DNA of 64,000 nucleotides from positions 3,224,001 through 3,288,000 of the forward strand of contig NZ_CP072852.1 in the NCBI RefSeq assembly GCF_017948265.1, given 5' to 3'. The first letter of the stretch is position 1, and the number at the start of each line of letters is the position of its first letter. Both the position numbers and the translations under genes were made by a program. Positions 23,948 to 33,126 of the stretch are shown piece after piece. The stretch comes from Rhodoferax sp. PAMC 29310. GTDB lineage: Bacteria; Pseudomonadota; Gammaproteobacteria; Burkholderiales; Burkholderiaceae_C. The notes under the pieces are model-generated. The model worked only from the letters and a program-made list of their open reading frames with translations, did no database searches and had not been told where the DNA came from.

Positions 23948-26281
23948 ATGCCTCAATCATCGATCAACACCGACGAAAAGCGCGCCGAGTTGCGCCAAGC
24001 CGCTCTGGAATACCACCAGTTCCCAGTGCCCGGCAAGGTCTCCATCGCCGCCACCAAGCAGTTGGTGAACCAGCATGACCTAGCCCTGGCCTACTCGCCT
24101 GGGGTCGCCGCGCCTTGTGAAGAGATCGTCAAAGACCCCAACAACGCCTACAAGTACACCAGCCGAGGCAATCTGGTGGCGGTCATTACCAATGGCACGG
24201 CCGTGCTGGGCCTGGGCGATATTGGCCCACTGGCCTCCAAGCCGGTGATGGAGGGCAAGGGCGTGCTGTTCAAGAAGTTTGCCGGCATTGACGTGTTTGA
24301 CCTTGAAATCGACGAAAAGCACGACCTCGACAAACTGGTGGACATCATTGCCTCGTTGGAGCCGACCTTTGGCGGCATCAACCTGGAAGACATCAAGGCG
24401 CCGGATTGCTTCTATGTGGAACGCAAACTGCGTGAACGTATGAAAATTCCGGTCTTTCACGATGATCAGCACGGCACCGCCATTTGCGTGGGTGCGGCCA
24501 TCCTGAACGGCCTCAAAGTGGTGTGCAAAGACCCGGCCAAGATCAAGCTGGTGACCTCCGGCGCGGGCGCGGCTGCACTGGCCTGTCTGGGATTATTGGT
24601 CAAGCTGGGTATTCCCCGCGAAAACATCTATGTCACCGACCTGGCGGGTGTGGTGTACGAGGGGCGTACCGAGCTGATGGATGACGATAAGATCGTTTAC
24701 GCGCAAAAGACGTCAGCACGTACATTGAGCGAAATCATCGAGGGCGCGGACGTTTTCCTTGGCTTGTCCGCTGGCGGTGTGCTGAAGAAAGACATGGTGG
24801 CCAAAATGGCCGCCAGGCCGCTGATCATGGCGCTGGCCAATCCCAATCCGGAGATTTCGCCAGAAGACGTGAAATCGGTGCGTGATGACGCGGTGATTGC
24901 GACCGGTCGCAGCGATTACCCCAATCAGGTGAACAACGTCCTGTGCTTCCCCTATATCTTTCGGGGCGCGCTGGACGCGGGGGCGTCCACCATCACGTTG
25001 GAGATGGAAATCGCTGCGGTGCATGCCATTGCCGAGCTGGCCCAGGCCGAGCAAAGCGAGGTGGTGGCCGCCGCCTACCAGGGTGAGCAACTCGCCTTTG
25101 GTCCCGAGTACCTCATTCCCAAGCCCTTCGATCCCCGCCTGATGATGAAAATCGCACCTGCGGTCGCCCAGGCGGCCGCTGACAGCGGTGTGGCGTTGCG
25201 CCCCATCCAGGACATGGACGCCTACCGCGAGAAGTTGCAGAGCTTTGTCTACGCGTCCGGCACCGTGATGAAACCCATTTTCAACGCGGCCAAACTCGCC
25301 GCGAAAAAGCGGGTCGCCTATGCGGAAGGCGAAGAAGAGCGCGTGCTGCGCGCCTGCCAAATCGTGGTTGACGAGGGCTTGGCCCGCCCCACGCTGATTG
25401 GGCGACCCGCCATCATTGCCCAGCGTATTGCCAAATTTGGTCTGCGCCTGCGCGAGGAGCTGGACTATGACGTGGTCAACGTTGAGCAGGATTCCCGCTA
25501 CCGCGACTTCTGGCAAACCTACCACCAGATGACCGAGCGAAAAGGCATGACCGCCCAGTACGCCAAAATTGAATTGCGCCGGCGACTGACCCTGATTGGC
25601 GCCATGTTGCTGCACAAAGACTATGTGGATGGCCTGATTTGCGGCACGTGGGGCACCACCGCTATGCACCTGACCTACATTGACCAGGTGATCGGCAAGC
25701 GCCCGGGTGGCAGTCCCTCCACGCCGCAAGGTGTGAAAATCTATGCCTGCATGAACGGCTTGATGCTGCCCAATCGGCAGGTATTCCTGGTTGACACCCA
25801 CGTCAATTACGACCCAACTGCCGAAGAGCTGGCCGAAATTACCGTTATGGCGGCCGAAGAAATGCTGCGTTTTGGTATCCACCCCAAAGCGGCATTGCTG
25901 TCCCATTCCAACTTCGGCAGCAGCAACATGCCCAGCGCCGTCAAGATGCGTCGCACCTTGGAGTTGCTCAAATTGCATGCGCCGTGGCTGGAGGTGGACG
26001 GAGAAATGCATGGTGATGTGGCCCTGGACGGCGCCGCCCGTGCGAACCTGATGCCCAACAGTTCCCTGATTGGCGACGCCAATTTGTTGGTGTTGCCCAA
26101 CATTGACGCGGCCAATATTGCCTACAACCTGCTCAAAACCGCAGCGGGCGGCAATATTGCGATTGGCCCTGTGCTGTTGGGCGCAGCCAAACCTGTTCAT
26201 ATTCTGACGGCCAGCACCACGGTGCGCCGGATTGTGAACATGACGGCCTTGACCGTGGCAGACGCAAACGCGACCCGATAA
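23948..26281 (+). CDS. maeB: NADP-dependent malic enzyme with phosphotransacetylase-like domain
   Basis: A 777-residue MaeB-type enzyme that decarboxylates malate to pyruvate with NADP+. Residues about 15-430 form the malic enzyme part: Tyr-Ser-Pro-Gly-Val-Ala-Ala-Pro-Cys, the metal site around [10 protein letters not shown], and the Rossmann motif Gly-Ala-Gly-Ala-Ala-Ala-Leu-Ala-Cys. Residues about 440-770 are a phosphotransacetylase-like regulatory domain that binds acetyl-CoA in E. coli MaeB. The start at 23948 is set by an AGGAG six bases upstream. Single-gene unit with its own promoter region. Confidence 0.96.
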   Translation: MPQSSINTDEKRAELRQAALEYHQFPVPGKVSIAATKQLVNQHDLALAYSPGVAAPCEEIVKDPNNAYKYTSRGNLVAVITNGTAVLGLGDIGPLASKPVMEGKGVLFKKFAGIDVFDLEIDEKHDLDKLVDIIASLEPTFGGINLEDIKAPDCFYVERKLRERMKIPVFHDDQHGTAICVGAAILNGLKVVCKDPAKIKLVTSGAGAAALACLGLLVKLGIPRENIYVTDLAGVVYEGRTELMDDDKIVYAQKTSARTLSEIIEGADVFLGLSAGGVLKKDMVAKMAARPLIMALANPNPEISPEDVKSVRDDAVIATGRSDYPNQVNNVLCFPYIFRGALDAGASTITLEMEIAAVHAIAELAQAEQSEVVAAAYQGEQLAFGPEYLIPKPFDPRLMMKIAPAVAQAAADSGVALRPIQDMDAYREKLQSFVYASGTVMKPIFNAAKLAAKKRVAYAEGEEERVLRACQIVVDEGLARPTLIGRPAIIAQRIAKFGLRLREELDYDVVNVEQDSRYRDFWQTYHQMTERKGMTAQYAKIELRRRLTLIGAMLLHKDYVDGLICGTWGTTAMHLTYIDQVIGKRPGGSPSTPQGVKIYACMNGLMLPNRQVFLVDTHVNYDPTAEELAEITVMAAEEMLRFGIHPKAALLSHSNFGSSNMPSAVKMRRTLELLKLHAPWLEVDGEMHGDVALDGAARANLMPNSSLIGDANLLVLPNIDAANIAYNLLKTAAGGNIAIGPVLLGAAKPVHILTASTTVRRIVNMTALTVADANATR

Positions 26282-26436
26282 GCGCCAGCGGGTAAGTTGG
26301 CGCACGCTGACTTCAAATAATCAACGCAAGGATTGCCTGTTTAATGGGCAATCACTTGCATTTTGTTTGCAAATACACGACACTAGCGACCTTGAAATTT
26401 CCGGGTAAACCCGGAGTGTTGTGAGAGTATTTTTTC

Positions 26437-26829
26437 ATGGTGGGTTCTGGGCGCTTGGAGGCGGTATTGGCCGGCTTGCTATTGACAGCGGCGTCCGCAG
26501 CTTTATGGGTGCAGGCCAAAGGGCCGGTTTCTGTTGACAGCTCGACCACGGTCAGCGTCGCTGAGCTGCCTGCTGAAGGCGCCTCCGTTTATCGACAGAT
26601 TCCCCAAGGTGGGCCATTCAAGTATGACAAGGATGGCTCGGTTTTCGGGAACCGTGAGCGCTTGTTGCCGGGGCAAACCCGGGGCTACTACCGTGAATAC
26701 ACCGTCGCAACACCCGGCTTGAGTCACCGGGGTGCCCGTCGCATTGTCTGTGGCGGCCCCCCTAGAACGCCGGATACTTGTTTTTACACGGCCGATCATT
26801 ACGACAGTTTTCGCAAGATCGTGCCCTGA
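26437..26829 (+). CDS. Barnase/T1-type guanyl-specific ribonuclease, exported
   Basis: A 130-residue protein of the microbial ribonuclease (N1/T1/barnase/Sa) family. An N-terminal hydrophobic segment (about residues 6-27) acts as signal peptide. The catalytic domain has the conserved Gly-Gly-Pro-Phe-x-Tyr-Asp-Lys-Asp-Gly-x-Val-Phe-Gly-Asn-Arg-Glu run. The likely base is Glu in Tyr-Arg-Glu-Tyr-Thr, with Arg in Gly-Ala-Arg-Arg-Ile-Val-Cys-Gly-Gly and the acid His in Asp-His-Tyr-Asp-Ser-Phe. All key residues are present, so the enzyme should be active. Two cysteines may form a disulfide. The inhibitor gene follows directly. Confidence 0.9.
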   Translation: MVGSGRLEAVLAGLLLTAASAALWVQAKGPVSVDSSTTVSVAELPAEGASVYRQIPQGGPFKYDKDGSVFGNRERLLPGQTRGYYREYTVATPGLSHRGARRIVCGGPPRTPDTCFYTADHYDSFRKIVP

Positions 26830-26864
26830 GACCGTTTATTTTTCTATTGAAAAGCGCGCCGAGA

Positions 26865-27338
26865 ATGAATATGTCACTTAGTCAAGAAAATGCGGCACTG
26901 CAACGTGCCGCCGCCGAGGCGTCAGAACGCCCGCCAGCTGAAATGCCGCTGAAAGGCATTCGCCCCAATATCGTCCAATCCATTCGCGCGTTTCGCGTGC
27001 CTGAGTTGCAGGAGTCGGCGCAGGCCTTGGGCCACCATTTCTTGTACGCCAATCTGGCTACCGCCCAGACCAAGCAAGACGTCATGGACCTGATTGGCCA
27101 GCAGTTCAAGTTGGTCACCCAAGGCGGCAAGAACTTTGATGCGCTGTATGACAGCATGACTGACCCGGTTTACAAGTCGGGCCCTCAGCCTGGCTTCATT
27201 GCCGTGTTGGAGCACATTCCAGCCAACGTCAAATTCGACAAGGAAGCGCGCGAGCAATTGCTCGACATCTTCCGTGACACCGCAGACTACTGGGGGGACC
27301 GAAAGATACCCTTCAGGTGTTTCTATTCTTTTCTGTAG
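26865..27338 (+). CDS. Barstar family ribonuclease inhibitor
   Basis: A 157-residue cytoplasmic protein of the barstar family. The family signature is seen in Gly-Lys-Asn-Phe-Asp-Ala-Leu-Tyr-Asp-Ser-Met-Thr-Asp (about 90-102) and in the C-terminal helix Gln-Leu-Leu-Asp-Ile-Phe-Arg-Asp-Thr-Ala. It would bind and block the ribonuclease encoded 35 bases upstream before export, protecting the producer. The N-terminal 45 residues are longer than in Bacillus barstar (about 90 residues in total), as is common in Burkholderiales homologues. Confidence 0.85.
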   Translation: MNMSLSQENAALQRAAAEASERPPAEMPLKGIRPNIVQSIRAFRVPELQESAQALGHHFLYANLATAQTKQDVMDLIGQQFKLVTQGGKNFDALYDSMTDPVYKSGPQPGFIAVLEHIPANVKFDKEAREQLLDIFRDTADYWGDRKIPFRCFYSFL

Positions 27339-27529
27339 CCCGTTCTGCACACACCAGCCAAGCAGAACGGGCGAACGAGGCAAAGGGCACCAGCGCGACT
27401 GTGCCCGGCATTGACCTGACCACCGACTCCGGTGAGCGGATGCCAACCGACAAACTATTGGACGTGTCGCCCTTCGCGCTGCGCATGAGCAGCCCGTTCA
27501 ACGCGGGCTACTGGACGGCTTCGGCCTGA
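27339..27529 (+). other. Unassigned stretch after barstar with a short open frame
   Basis: A 70-codon frame from 27317 to 27529 overlaps the end of the barstar gene and stops shortly before a strong terminator. Its C-terminal part (Asp-Val-Ser-Pro-Phe-Ala-Leu-Arg-Met-Ser) looks protein-like but I recognise no family and see no ribosome binding site. It could be the remnant 3' end of a lost gene, or non-coding. Confidence 0.3.
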
Positions 27530-27554
27530 TAGTCACGCACCCGGTGGGTCGCTT

Positions 27555-27590
27555 AAAAGCCTTCAAACTTCACGGTTTGAAGGCTTTTTT
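27555..27590 (+). terminator. Rho-independent terminator after the ribonuclease/barstar unit
   Basis: A 14-bp stem (AAAAGCCTTCAAAC with GTTTGAAGGCTTTT), a 6-base loop and a terminal T-run. The complementary A-run at the left side means it could also stop transcripts from the opposite strand. Confidence 0.85.
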
Positions 27591-27840
27591 GTTTCCGCCG
27601 TCTCAAAGTGTGGCGTCGATTTCACATCACAACAGCTAAAAATCTAGTGAGTGAGTAACCGTAAGCGTCTTGATCTCAATTGCTGGAACTTTAAGAGCGT
27701 CATGCGTAGATCAATAGGGCGCTAGCGGTCGGTTTAATTGAGGTCGTCACAGATTTCCTCGAACCCACCGGGCGTCCCGTCGCAAGAATGACCGCAACGG
27801 ACGCGGGTTGCGTCTATGCTGGGTCAAAAGGAACACACCC

Positions 27841-29115
27841 ATGACTCAAACATCGACTCCCAAAAAGAAATATGACGTGATTCTCTACGGGGCCAGTGGC
27901 TTTGTGGGACGCCAGACCGTGGCCTATTTCGCAGCTCACCCAGATGTGCAGACCAGCCGTCTGCGATGGGCTCTGGCGGGCCGTTCGAGGCCCAAGCTGG
28001 AAGCGGTTCGAGCATCCATTTCAGGTGCCAACAAGGCAGGTATTGTGGTGGCTGAAGCCCACGACACCGCGGCTATGGACGCGCTGGCGGCCAGCGCCCG
28101 GGTGGTGCTGAGCACGGCAGGCCCCTTTGCGCTGTATGGCAGCGAGTTGGTGGCGGCCTGTGTTCGCCACGGTACGCACTATGTGGACATCACCGGAGAA
28201 ACCCCCTGGGTCAAGGGCCTGATTGACCAGCACGATGTGCAGGCTCAAAAAAATGGCGCCCGCATCATTCCCTTTTGCGGCTTCGACTCGATTCCCTCAG
28301 ACCTGAGCGCTTGGCTGGCCCATCGAGCCATGCGGGAGCAATTTGACGAGGAATGCGTGAGGGTCAAAGTGGCGTTCAGCCTGCGGGGCGGCTTCAACGG
28401 CGGCACGCTGGCGTCCATGTTCAATATGTTGGAACAGGGCCAAATGGCCCAGATGGCTGACCCCTTTTTACTCAATCCACCTGGATCCCGCCCAGCGGCG
28501 GGCGGCATGCATGCCGACCCGGTGGCCCCGCGCCATGACGGCGACTTTTCTGCTTGGCTGGGTCCCTTCATGATGTCAACCATTAACACCCGGGTGGTGC
28601 GGCGCAGCGCTGCCTTGCTGGGTTATGGCAATGACTATGGCTATCAGGAATACCTGCGCCTGGGCCGTGGTCTGGCCGCCGCACTGGCGGCCACAACCCT
28701 GAGCGTGGGGTCCGCCACAACGCAGGCGGTGTTGCGCTTGCGACCAGTGCGCTGGTTGGCGAAAAAATTGGCGCCTGCGCCGGGCGAAGGCCCCAGCGAA
28801 GCGGGCATGGACAGCGGTTCGTTTCGCGCGCGTTGGGTCGGTGAGAGCGCCAGTGGTCACAAAGTTCGCGGCGAAATCGCCGACCAGGGCGACCCCAGCA
28901 ACCGCGCGACCACCAAGATGCTGTGTGAATCGGCCTTGTGCTTGGCCTTGCAGCAGGACGAGCTGCCAGGCGGGCGCCAACTCGGCGGTCTGTTGACCCC
29001 GGCCAGTGGTCTGGGCGACGTTCTGGTGGGGCGCTTGCGGGCGGCAGGCATGATGCTGAAGAGCGATTCCGGTCAACCCAATCAACCCAAACGACACAAG
29101 GGCAGAGAGTCATGA
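27841..29115 (+). CDS. Saccharopine dehydrogenase-like oxidoreductase
   Basis: A 424-residue protein of the saccharopine dehydrogenase NADP-binding family, close to the group that includes mycobacterial trans-acting enoyl reductase. The N-terminal Rossmann motif is Ile-Leu-Tyr-Gly-Ala-Ser-Gly-Phe-Val-Gly (about 14-23), followed by Ala-Leu-Ala-Gly-Arg-Ser and Tyr-Val-Asp-Ile-Thr-Gly-Glu. A hydrophobic stretch around residues 280-300 may be membrane-associated. The start at 27841 is preferred over 27808 because homologues begin near here. It overlaps the next gene by four bases (ATGA). A role in lipid metabolism is a family-based guess. Confidence 0.85.
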   Translation: MTQTSTPKKKYDVILYGASGFVGRQTVAYFAAHPDVQTSRLRWALAGRSRPKLEAVRASISGANKAGIVVAEAHDTAAMDALAASARVVLSTAGPFALYGSELVAACVRHGTHYVDITGETPWVKGLIDQHDVQAQKNGARIIPFCGFDSIPSDLSAWLAHRAMREQFDEECVRVKVAFSLRGGFNGGTLASMFNMLEQGQMAQMADPFLLNPPGSRPAAGGMHADPVAPRHDGDFSAWLGPFMMSTINTRVVRRSAALLGYGNDYGYQEYLRLGRGLAAALAATTLSVGSATTQAVLRLRPVRWLAKKLAPAPGEGPSEAGMDSGSFRARWVGESASGHKVRGEIADQGDPSNRATTKMLCESALCLALQQDELPGGRQLGGLLTPASGLGDVLVGRLRAAGMMLKSDSGQPNQPKRHKGRES

Positions 29116-29927
29116 AACGCACTTCAAAAGCCACCAACTCCCACGGCAGCGCGCTGATCACGGGCGCGTCGTCGGGCATCGGTGAGGCCTTGGCCCAACG
29201 TTTTGCGGCGGCGGGCTTTGACCTGGTGATCGTGGCCCGCAACCAAGCCAAACTTCAAGTACTGTCCAAGCAGATGGCAGACCAACATGGCATCTCTGTG
29301 AAGGTGGTATCCGCCGACCTCGCCCAGCCTGGCGCGGCGACTCGCCTTCACAGCGAACTGGCCCGGCAAAAGTGCCCGGTCAACGTGCTGGTCAACTGTG
29401 CCGGGGTGTTGGAGCAGGGCTTGTTTACTGCCATCGATGCGCCCAGCCATCAACAAATCATCGACCTCAATATCTCCGGCCTCACTGCCATGCTTCATGC
29501 GTTCCTGCCGGGCATGGTGACTCGTGGACAGGGGCGGGTGCTCAATGTGGCGTCGGTCGCCGCTTTTCAGCCGGTGCCGTCGCTGGCCAGCTACGCTGCC
29601 AGCAAGGCCTATGTACTGTCCCTGTCCGAGTCGTTGGCGGAGGAGTTGCGCGGCACCGGTGTGACCGTGACGGCCTTGTGCCCAGGCATCACCGCGACCG
29701 CGATGTTGGCCCAGGCGGCGGGTAGCAATGGCAAGCTCGGCGAGCTGCCTGATTTCCTGGTGGGTGACGCCGGGCAGGTGGCAGACAACGGATTTGCGGC
29801 CTGCATGCGGGGCGACGCGATTTGTGTCCCCGGCATGGTCAATAGCGTCGCCATGGTGGCCTCCCGTGCGACGCCCAAGTGGCTGGTACGCCGTCTGGGT
29901 GGCCTCTTGGGGCGCAAGGCGATGTAG
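29112..29927 (+). CDS. Short-chain dehydrogenase/reductase
   Basis: A 271-residue classical-type SDR of the DltE/YdfG-like group. The cofactor motif is Thr-Gly-Ala-Ser-Ser-Gly-Ile-Gly (about 17-24), with Asn-Cys-Ala-Gly-Val at about 96-100. The catalytic residues are Ser in Val-Ala-Ser-Val-Ala and Tyr-x-x-x-Lys in Tyr-Ala-Ala-Ser-Lys. The C-terminal part is hydrophobic. It is translationally coupled to the saccharopine dehydrogenase-like gene, so both probably act on the same, unidentified substrate. Confidence 0.9.
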   Translation: MKRTSKATNSHGSALITGASSGIGEALAQRFAAAGFDLVIVARNQAKLQVLSKQMADQHGISVKVVSADLAQPGAATRLHSELARQKCPVNVLVNCAGVLEQGLFTAIDAPSHQQIIDLNISGLTAMLHAFLPGMVTRGQGRVLNVASVAAFQPVPSLASYAASKAYVLSLSESLAEELRGTGVTVTALCPGITATAMLAQAAGSNGKLGELPDFLVGDAGQVADNGFAACMRGDAICVPGMVNSVAMVASRATPKWLVRRLGGLLGRKAM

Positions 29928-30246
29928 GTATTCGGGAAACTTGTTGCGGGTTGACAGCAATCACCAAAAATCATGGCAACTGACACATACTGGCTCTAGG
30001 CAATAAGCCGATTCAGCCATCAATTCCTGGTTGCCTGGAGAGCCCTGGCGTCTATTAGCCACCGTGAAACCGTGGTGCCATGCGCGACTCGGTATGCAGG
30101 GTAAATACTCATAGAGATCAATTTGTGTACCCTTACACTGAATTTAGTAAAACGGTACACCAGTGAGAATTGGATGTGCCACCGCCCCGGATATACCGGG
30201 AATTTTCCCAGCCGAGCTAACCGTCATAACAGACCAGGAGACAACC
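29928..30246. other. Intergenic region upstream of dctP with a complex dyad
   Basis: Non-coding stretch carrying the promoter of the TRAP operon. At 30125-30160 it holds inverted arms GTGTACC and GGTACAC. CACTG (30136-30140) and CAGTG (30161-30165) form a second pair. These are candidate operator sites for the LacI-family regulator encoded at the end of the operon. There is an AGGAG ribosome binding site just before dctP. Confidence 0.45.
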
Positions 30247-31224
30247 ATGAAGTCATTGAAAAACTTGCGTCGCGCCACTCTTTGCGCCGCCCTCACCTTG
30301 CCGGCCGTATTGATGGCCCAAACCACACTGAAGATGTCCGACGTGCAGCCGGCTGGATATCCCAATGTCGTCGCCCTGGAGAACTTGGGCAAGAAGTTCG
30401 AAACAGCGACCAATGGCAAATACAAGTGGCAAATGTTCCCCGGTGGCGTGCTGGGTAGCGAGAAGGAAATGATTGAGCAGGCGCAGATTGGTGCTTTGCA
30501 GATTGCCGGCATCTCGCTTGGCCCAATGGGCCCCGTGGTGCCAGATGTCAATGTGTTCAACCTGCCCTTCTTGTTCCGCGACGAGGCCCACATGCGTGCC
30601 GTGATTGACGGCCCCATTGGCAGGGAAATTTTGGACAAAATCACTGCCAGCTCGGCACGCCTGGTTGGCCTGGGATGGATGGACAGCGGCTCCCGCAGCA
30701 TGTACACCAAGAACCCCATCAAATCTCCTGAAGATTTGAAGGGTCAGAAAATTCGTGTCATGGGCAACCCGATGTTCATTGAAATGATGAACGCCATGGG
30801 CGGCAACGGCATCAGCATGGGTCACGGGGACACGTTCAGTGCCCTGCAGACCGGAGTGGTTGACGGCGCCGAGAACAATCCGCCCACATTCTTCGCCAGC
30901 AACCAGTACACCGCCGGGCCAAAGTTCTACTCGCAAACCACTCACCTCATCATTCCCGAACTGTTTGTGATGTCCAAGATCACCTGGGACAAGATGAGCA
31001 AGGATGAGCAGGCGCTGATGATGAAGTTGTCGCGCGAGGCACAAATGGAGCAACGTGCATTGTGGGACAAGTCGGTCGGTGATTACACGGCCAAGCTGAA
31101 GGCTTATGGCATCCAGTTTGTGACGCTCGACAAAAAACCCTTCTATGACGCGACAGCGCCAATGCGTGCGAAGTACGGTGTGCAGTTCGCCGACTTGATC
31201 AAGCGGATTGAAGCCGTCAAGTAA
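30247..31224 (+). CDS. dctP: TRAP transporter solute-binding protein DctP
   Basis: A 325-residue periplasmic binding protein of the DctP/TRAP family with a signal peptide ending at about residue 24 (Val-Leu-Met-Ala-Gln). The mature protein shows the family features Phe-Pro-Gly-Gly-Val-Leu-Gly-Ser-Glu-Lys-Glu-Met, the Arg-Val-Met-Gly-Asn-Pro segment that carries the carboxylate-binding Arg, and Gly-Ala-Glu-Asn-Asn-Pro. Members bind C4-dicarboxylates, sugar acids or other organic acids. With a LacI regulator and an SDR in the same cluster, a sugar acid is the likelier ligand; this is inference. Confidence 0.93.
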   Translation: MKSLKNLRRATLCAALTLPAVLMAQTTLKMSDVQPAGYPNVVALENLGKKFETATNGKYKWQMFPGGVLGSEKEMIEQAQIGALQIAGISLGPMGPVVPDVNVFNLPFLFRDEAHMRAVIDGPIGREILDKITASSARLVGLGWMDSGSRSMYTKNPIKSPEDLKGQKIRVMGNPMFIEMMNAMGGNGISMGHGDTFSALQTGVVDGAENNPPTFFASNQYTAGPKFYSQTTHLIIPELFVMSKITWDKMSKDEQALMMKLSREAQMEQRALWDKSVGDYTAKLKAYGIQFVTLDKKPFYDATAPMRAKYGVQFADLIKRIEAVK

Positions 31225-31234
31225 ACAATCGCCC

Positions 31235-31274
31235 GAACGGGCTCGGCCGACCAGTCGAGCCCGTTCTCTTTCTC
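31235..31274 (+). terminator. Terminator-like attenuator between dctP and dctQ
   Basis: An 11-bp perfect stem (GAACGGGCTCG with CGAGCCCGTTC, loop of 10) followed by CTTTCTC-type pyrimidine run. It stands after the dctP stop and before dctQ, as seen also after tctC, and would favour high binding-protein synthesis over membrane subunits. Confidence 0.75.
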
Positions 31275-31302
31275 GTCAGCCCATGAAGCTGCAGGACACA
31301 CC

Positions 31303-31836
31303 ATGACAGAACAAATTCACCGTTGGCTTGATGCCGTTTATTTGGCATGCATCTGGATTTCAGGCATGGCCATTCTCTTGATGAGTTTGATCATTCCCTG
31401 GGGCATCTTTGCACGGTATGTGCTCGGAGCGGGCTCCAGTTGGCCTGAGCCCCTGGCGGTGCTGCTCATGGTGATCTTTACCTTTTTTGGTGCCGCCGCC
31501 ACTTACCGGGCGGGCGGTCACATCGCCGTTGAAATGCTTACCAATATGCTGCCCACGCAGGCGCGGTATCTGTGTGAAAAACTGGTGGACTTGTTGATGA
31601 TTGCCATCTGCTTGTTTGTCATGATTTGGGGCGGCAAGTTGTCCATGGAGATGATGCGTCAAGGCTTGGCGGAGCTGCCGTGGTTGGCCGTGGGCGTCAC
31701 CTATCTGCCGCTTCCCATCGGCAGTTTTTTAACGCTGTTGTTTGTACTTGAGAACACCTTCTTCGGTTCTCAGAAAGATCGCGCCGTGGTCACGTATGAC
31801 CATGAGTCCTCACAACCCCTCAACGAGGCTCTCTGA
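31303..31836 (+). CDS. dctQ: TRAP transporter small permease DctQ
   Basis: A 177-residue membrane protein with four predicted helices, typical of DctQ. The conserved Pro-Trp-Gly-Ile-Phe-Ala-Arg-Tyr segment and the Ser-Trp-Pro-Glu-Pro-Leu-Ala motif (about residues 46-52) are present. It holds the large permease and helps dock the binding protein. The stop at 31836 is one base before the dctM start, so the two are translationally linked. Confidence 0.93.
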   Translation: MTEQIHRWLDAVYLACIWISGMAILLMSLIIPWGIFARYVLGAGSSWPEPLAVLLMVIFTFFGAAATYRAGGHIAVEMLTNMLPTQARYLCEKLVDLLMIAICLFVMIWGGKLSMEMMRQGLAELPWLAVGVTYLPLPIGSFLTLLFVLENTFFGSQKDRAVVTYDHESSQPLNEAL

Positions 31837-31837
31837 C

Positions 31838-33121
31838 ATGGACGCGTTTGTACTCCTGGGCAGTTTTGCCTTCCTCATGTTGGTCGGTATGCCAGTGGCG
31901 TTTGCGCTGGGCCTGTCGGCCGTGATTTGTGCGTGGTGGATTGATCTGCCGCTGGACGCCGTGACCATTCAAATGGCCAGTGGGGTGAACAAATTTTCTC
32001 TCCTGGCCATTCCTTGCTTTGTGTTGGCGGGCGCCATCATGGCAGAGGGCGGCATGGCGCGCCGGCTGGTGGCCTTTGCCGGCGTGTTGGTGGGATTTGT
32101 GCGGGGCGGTTTGTCGCTGGTCAACATTCTGGCATCGACCTTTTTCGGCACCATTTCCGGCTCCTCGGTGGCCGACACGGCGTCGATTGGGTCGGTATTG
32201 ATTCCCGAAATGGAGAAGAACGGTTACCCGCGTTCCTTTGCCACCGCAGTCACCGTCAGTGGCTCGGTTCAGGCCATCCTGATTCCGCCCAGCCACAACG
32301 CGGTGATTTACTCCATGGCGGCAGGCGGTTCGGTGTCGGTGGCCGCCTTGTTTATGGCCGGTGTGTTGCCGGGCTTGTTGTTGGGTTTGAGCTTGTGCAT
32401 TTATTGCCTGTATGTTGCGCGCAAGAAGAACTTCCCCAAAGGGCGGAGGATTCCAATGCGCGAGGCGCTGCACATTTGTACGGATGCCTTGTGGGGATTG
32501 ATGACCATGTTCATCATCCTGGGCGGCATTTTGTCGGGCGTGTTCACCGCCACCGAGTCGGCCTCCATTGCCGTGTTGTGGGCCTTTTTTGTGACCATGT
32601 TCATCTACCGGGATTACAAATGGAGTGACCTGCCCAAACTGATGCACCGCACCGTCAACACGGTGTGCATCGTCATGATTTTGATTGGTTTTGCGGCCAG
32701 CTTTGGCTACATCATGACCTTGATGCCGATCCCGCTGAAGATCACCACAGCCATGACCTCTTTAAGCGACAACCGCTATGTGATTCTGGGATTGATCAAT
32801 GTCATGTTGCTCGTCTTGGGCACTCTGATGGACATGGCGCCGCTAATCCTGATCTTGACACCAATTTTGTTACCGGTAATCACCTCGATCGGGATTGACC
32901 CGGTGCACTTTGGCATGATCATGCTTGTGAACCTCGGCATCGGATTGATCACGCCGCCGGTAGGTGCGGTGTTGTTTGTGGGCAGCGCTGTGGCCAAGCT
33001 CCCGATCGAGCAGGTAGTGAAATCCATGTGGCCATTCTTCATCATTCTGTTTTCAGTTTTGTTGCTGGTCACCTATGTGCCAAGCATCTCGCTATGGTTA
33101 CCAAGATTGATGGGGGTTTGA
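31838..33121 (+). CDS. dctM: TRAP transporter large permease DctM
   Basis: A 427-residue membrane protein of the DctM family with about 12 hydrophobic segments. It carries the start Leu-Val-Gly-Met-Pro-Val-Ala-Phe-Ala-Leu-Gly, the Gly-Ser-Ser-Val-Ala-Asp-Thr-Ala motif (about 105-112), Pro-Pro-Ser-His-Asn-Ala-Val, and Leu-Ile-Thr-Pro-Pro-Val-Gly near the C-terminus. It is the sodium-coupled translocation channel. The start at 31838 gives the standard length; the earlier start at 31742 would lie inside dctQ. Confidence 0.95.
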   Translation: MDAFVLLGSFAFLMLVGMPVAFALGLSAVICAWWIDLPLDAVTIQMASGVNKFSLLAIPCFVLAGAIMAEGGMARRLVAFAGVLVGFVRGGLSLVNILASTFFGTISGSSVADTASIGSVLIPEMEKNGYPRSFATAVTVSGSVQAILIPPSHNAVIYSMAAGGSVSVAALFMAGVLPGLLLGLSLCIYCLYVARKKNFPKGRRIPMREALHICTDALWGLMTMFIILGGILSGVFTATESASIAVLWAFFVTMFIYRDYKWSDLPKLMHRTVNTVCIVMILIGFAASFGYIMTLMPIPLKITTAMTSLSDNRYVILGLINVMLLVLGTLMDMAPLILILTPILLPVITSIGIDPVHFGMIMLVNLGIGLITPPVGAVLFVGSAVAKLPIEQVVKSMWPFFIILFSVLLLVTYVPSISLWLPRLMGV

Positions 33122-33126
33122 GACAG

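Noticed and set aside
24713..26305. A 530-codon open frame antisense to malic enzyme
   Set aside because: It is a mirror of the strongly coding plus strand in GC-rich DNA and matches no protein family.
26282..26353. Hairpins after malic enzyme (GCGCCA/TGGCGC and GATTGCC/GGCAATC)
   Set aside because: Neither is followed by a proper T-run; termination is possible but not supported well enough to annotate.
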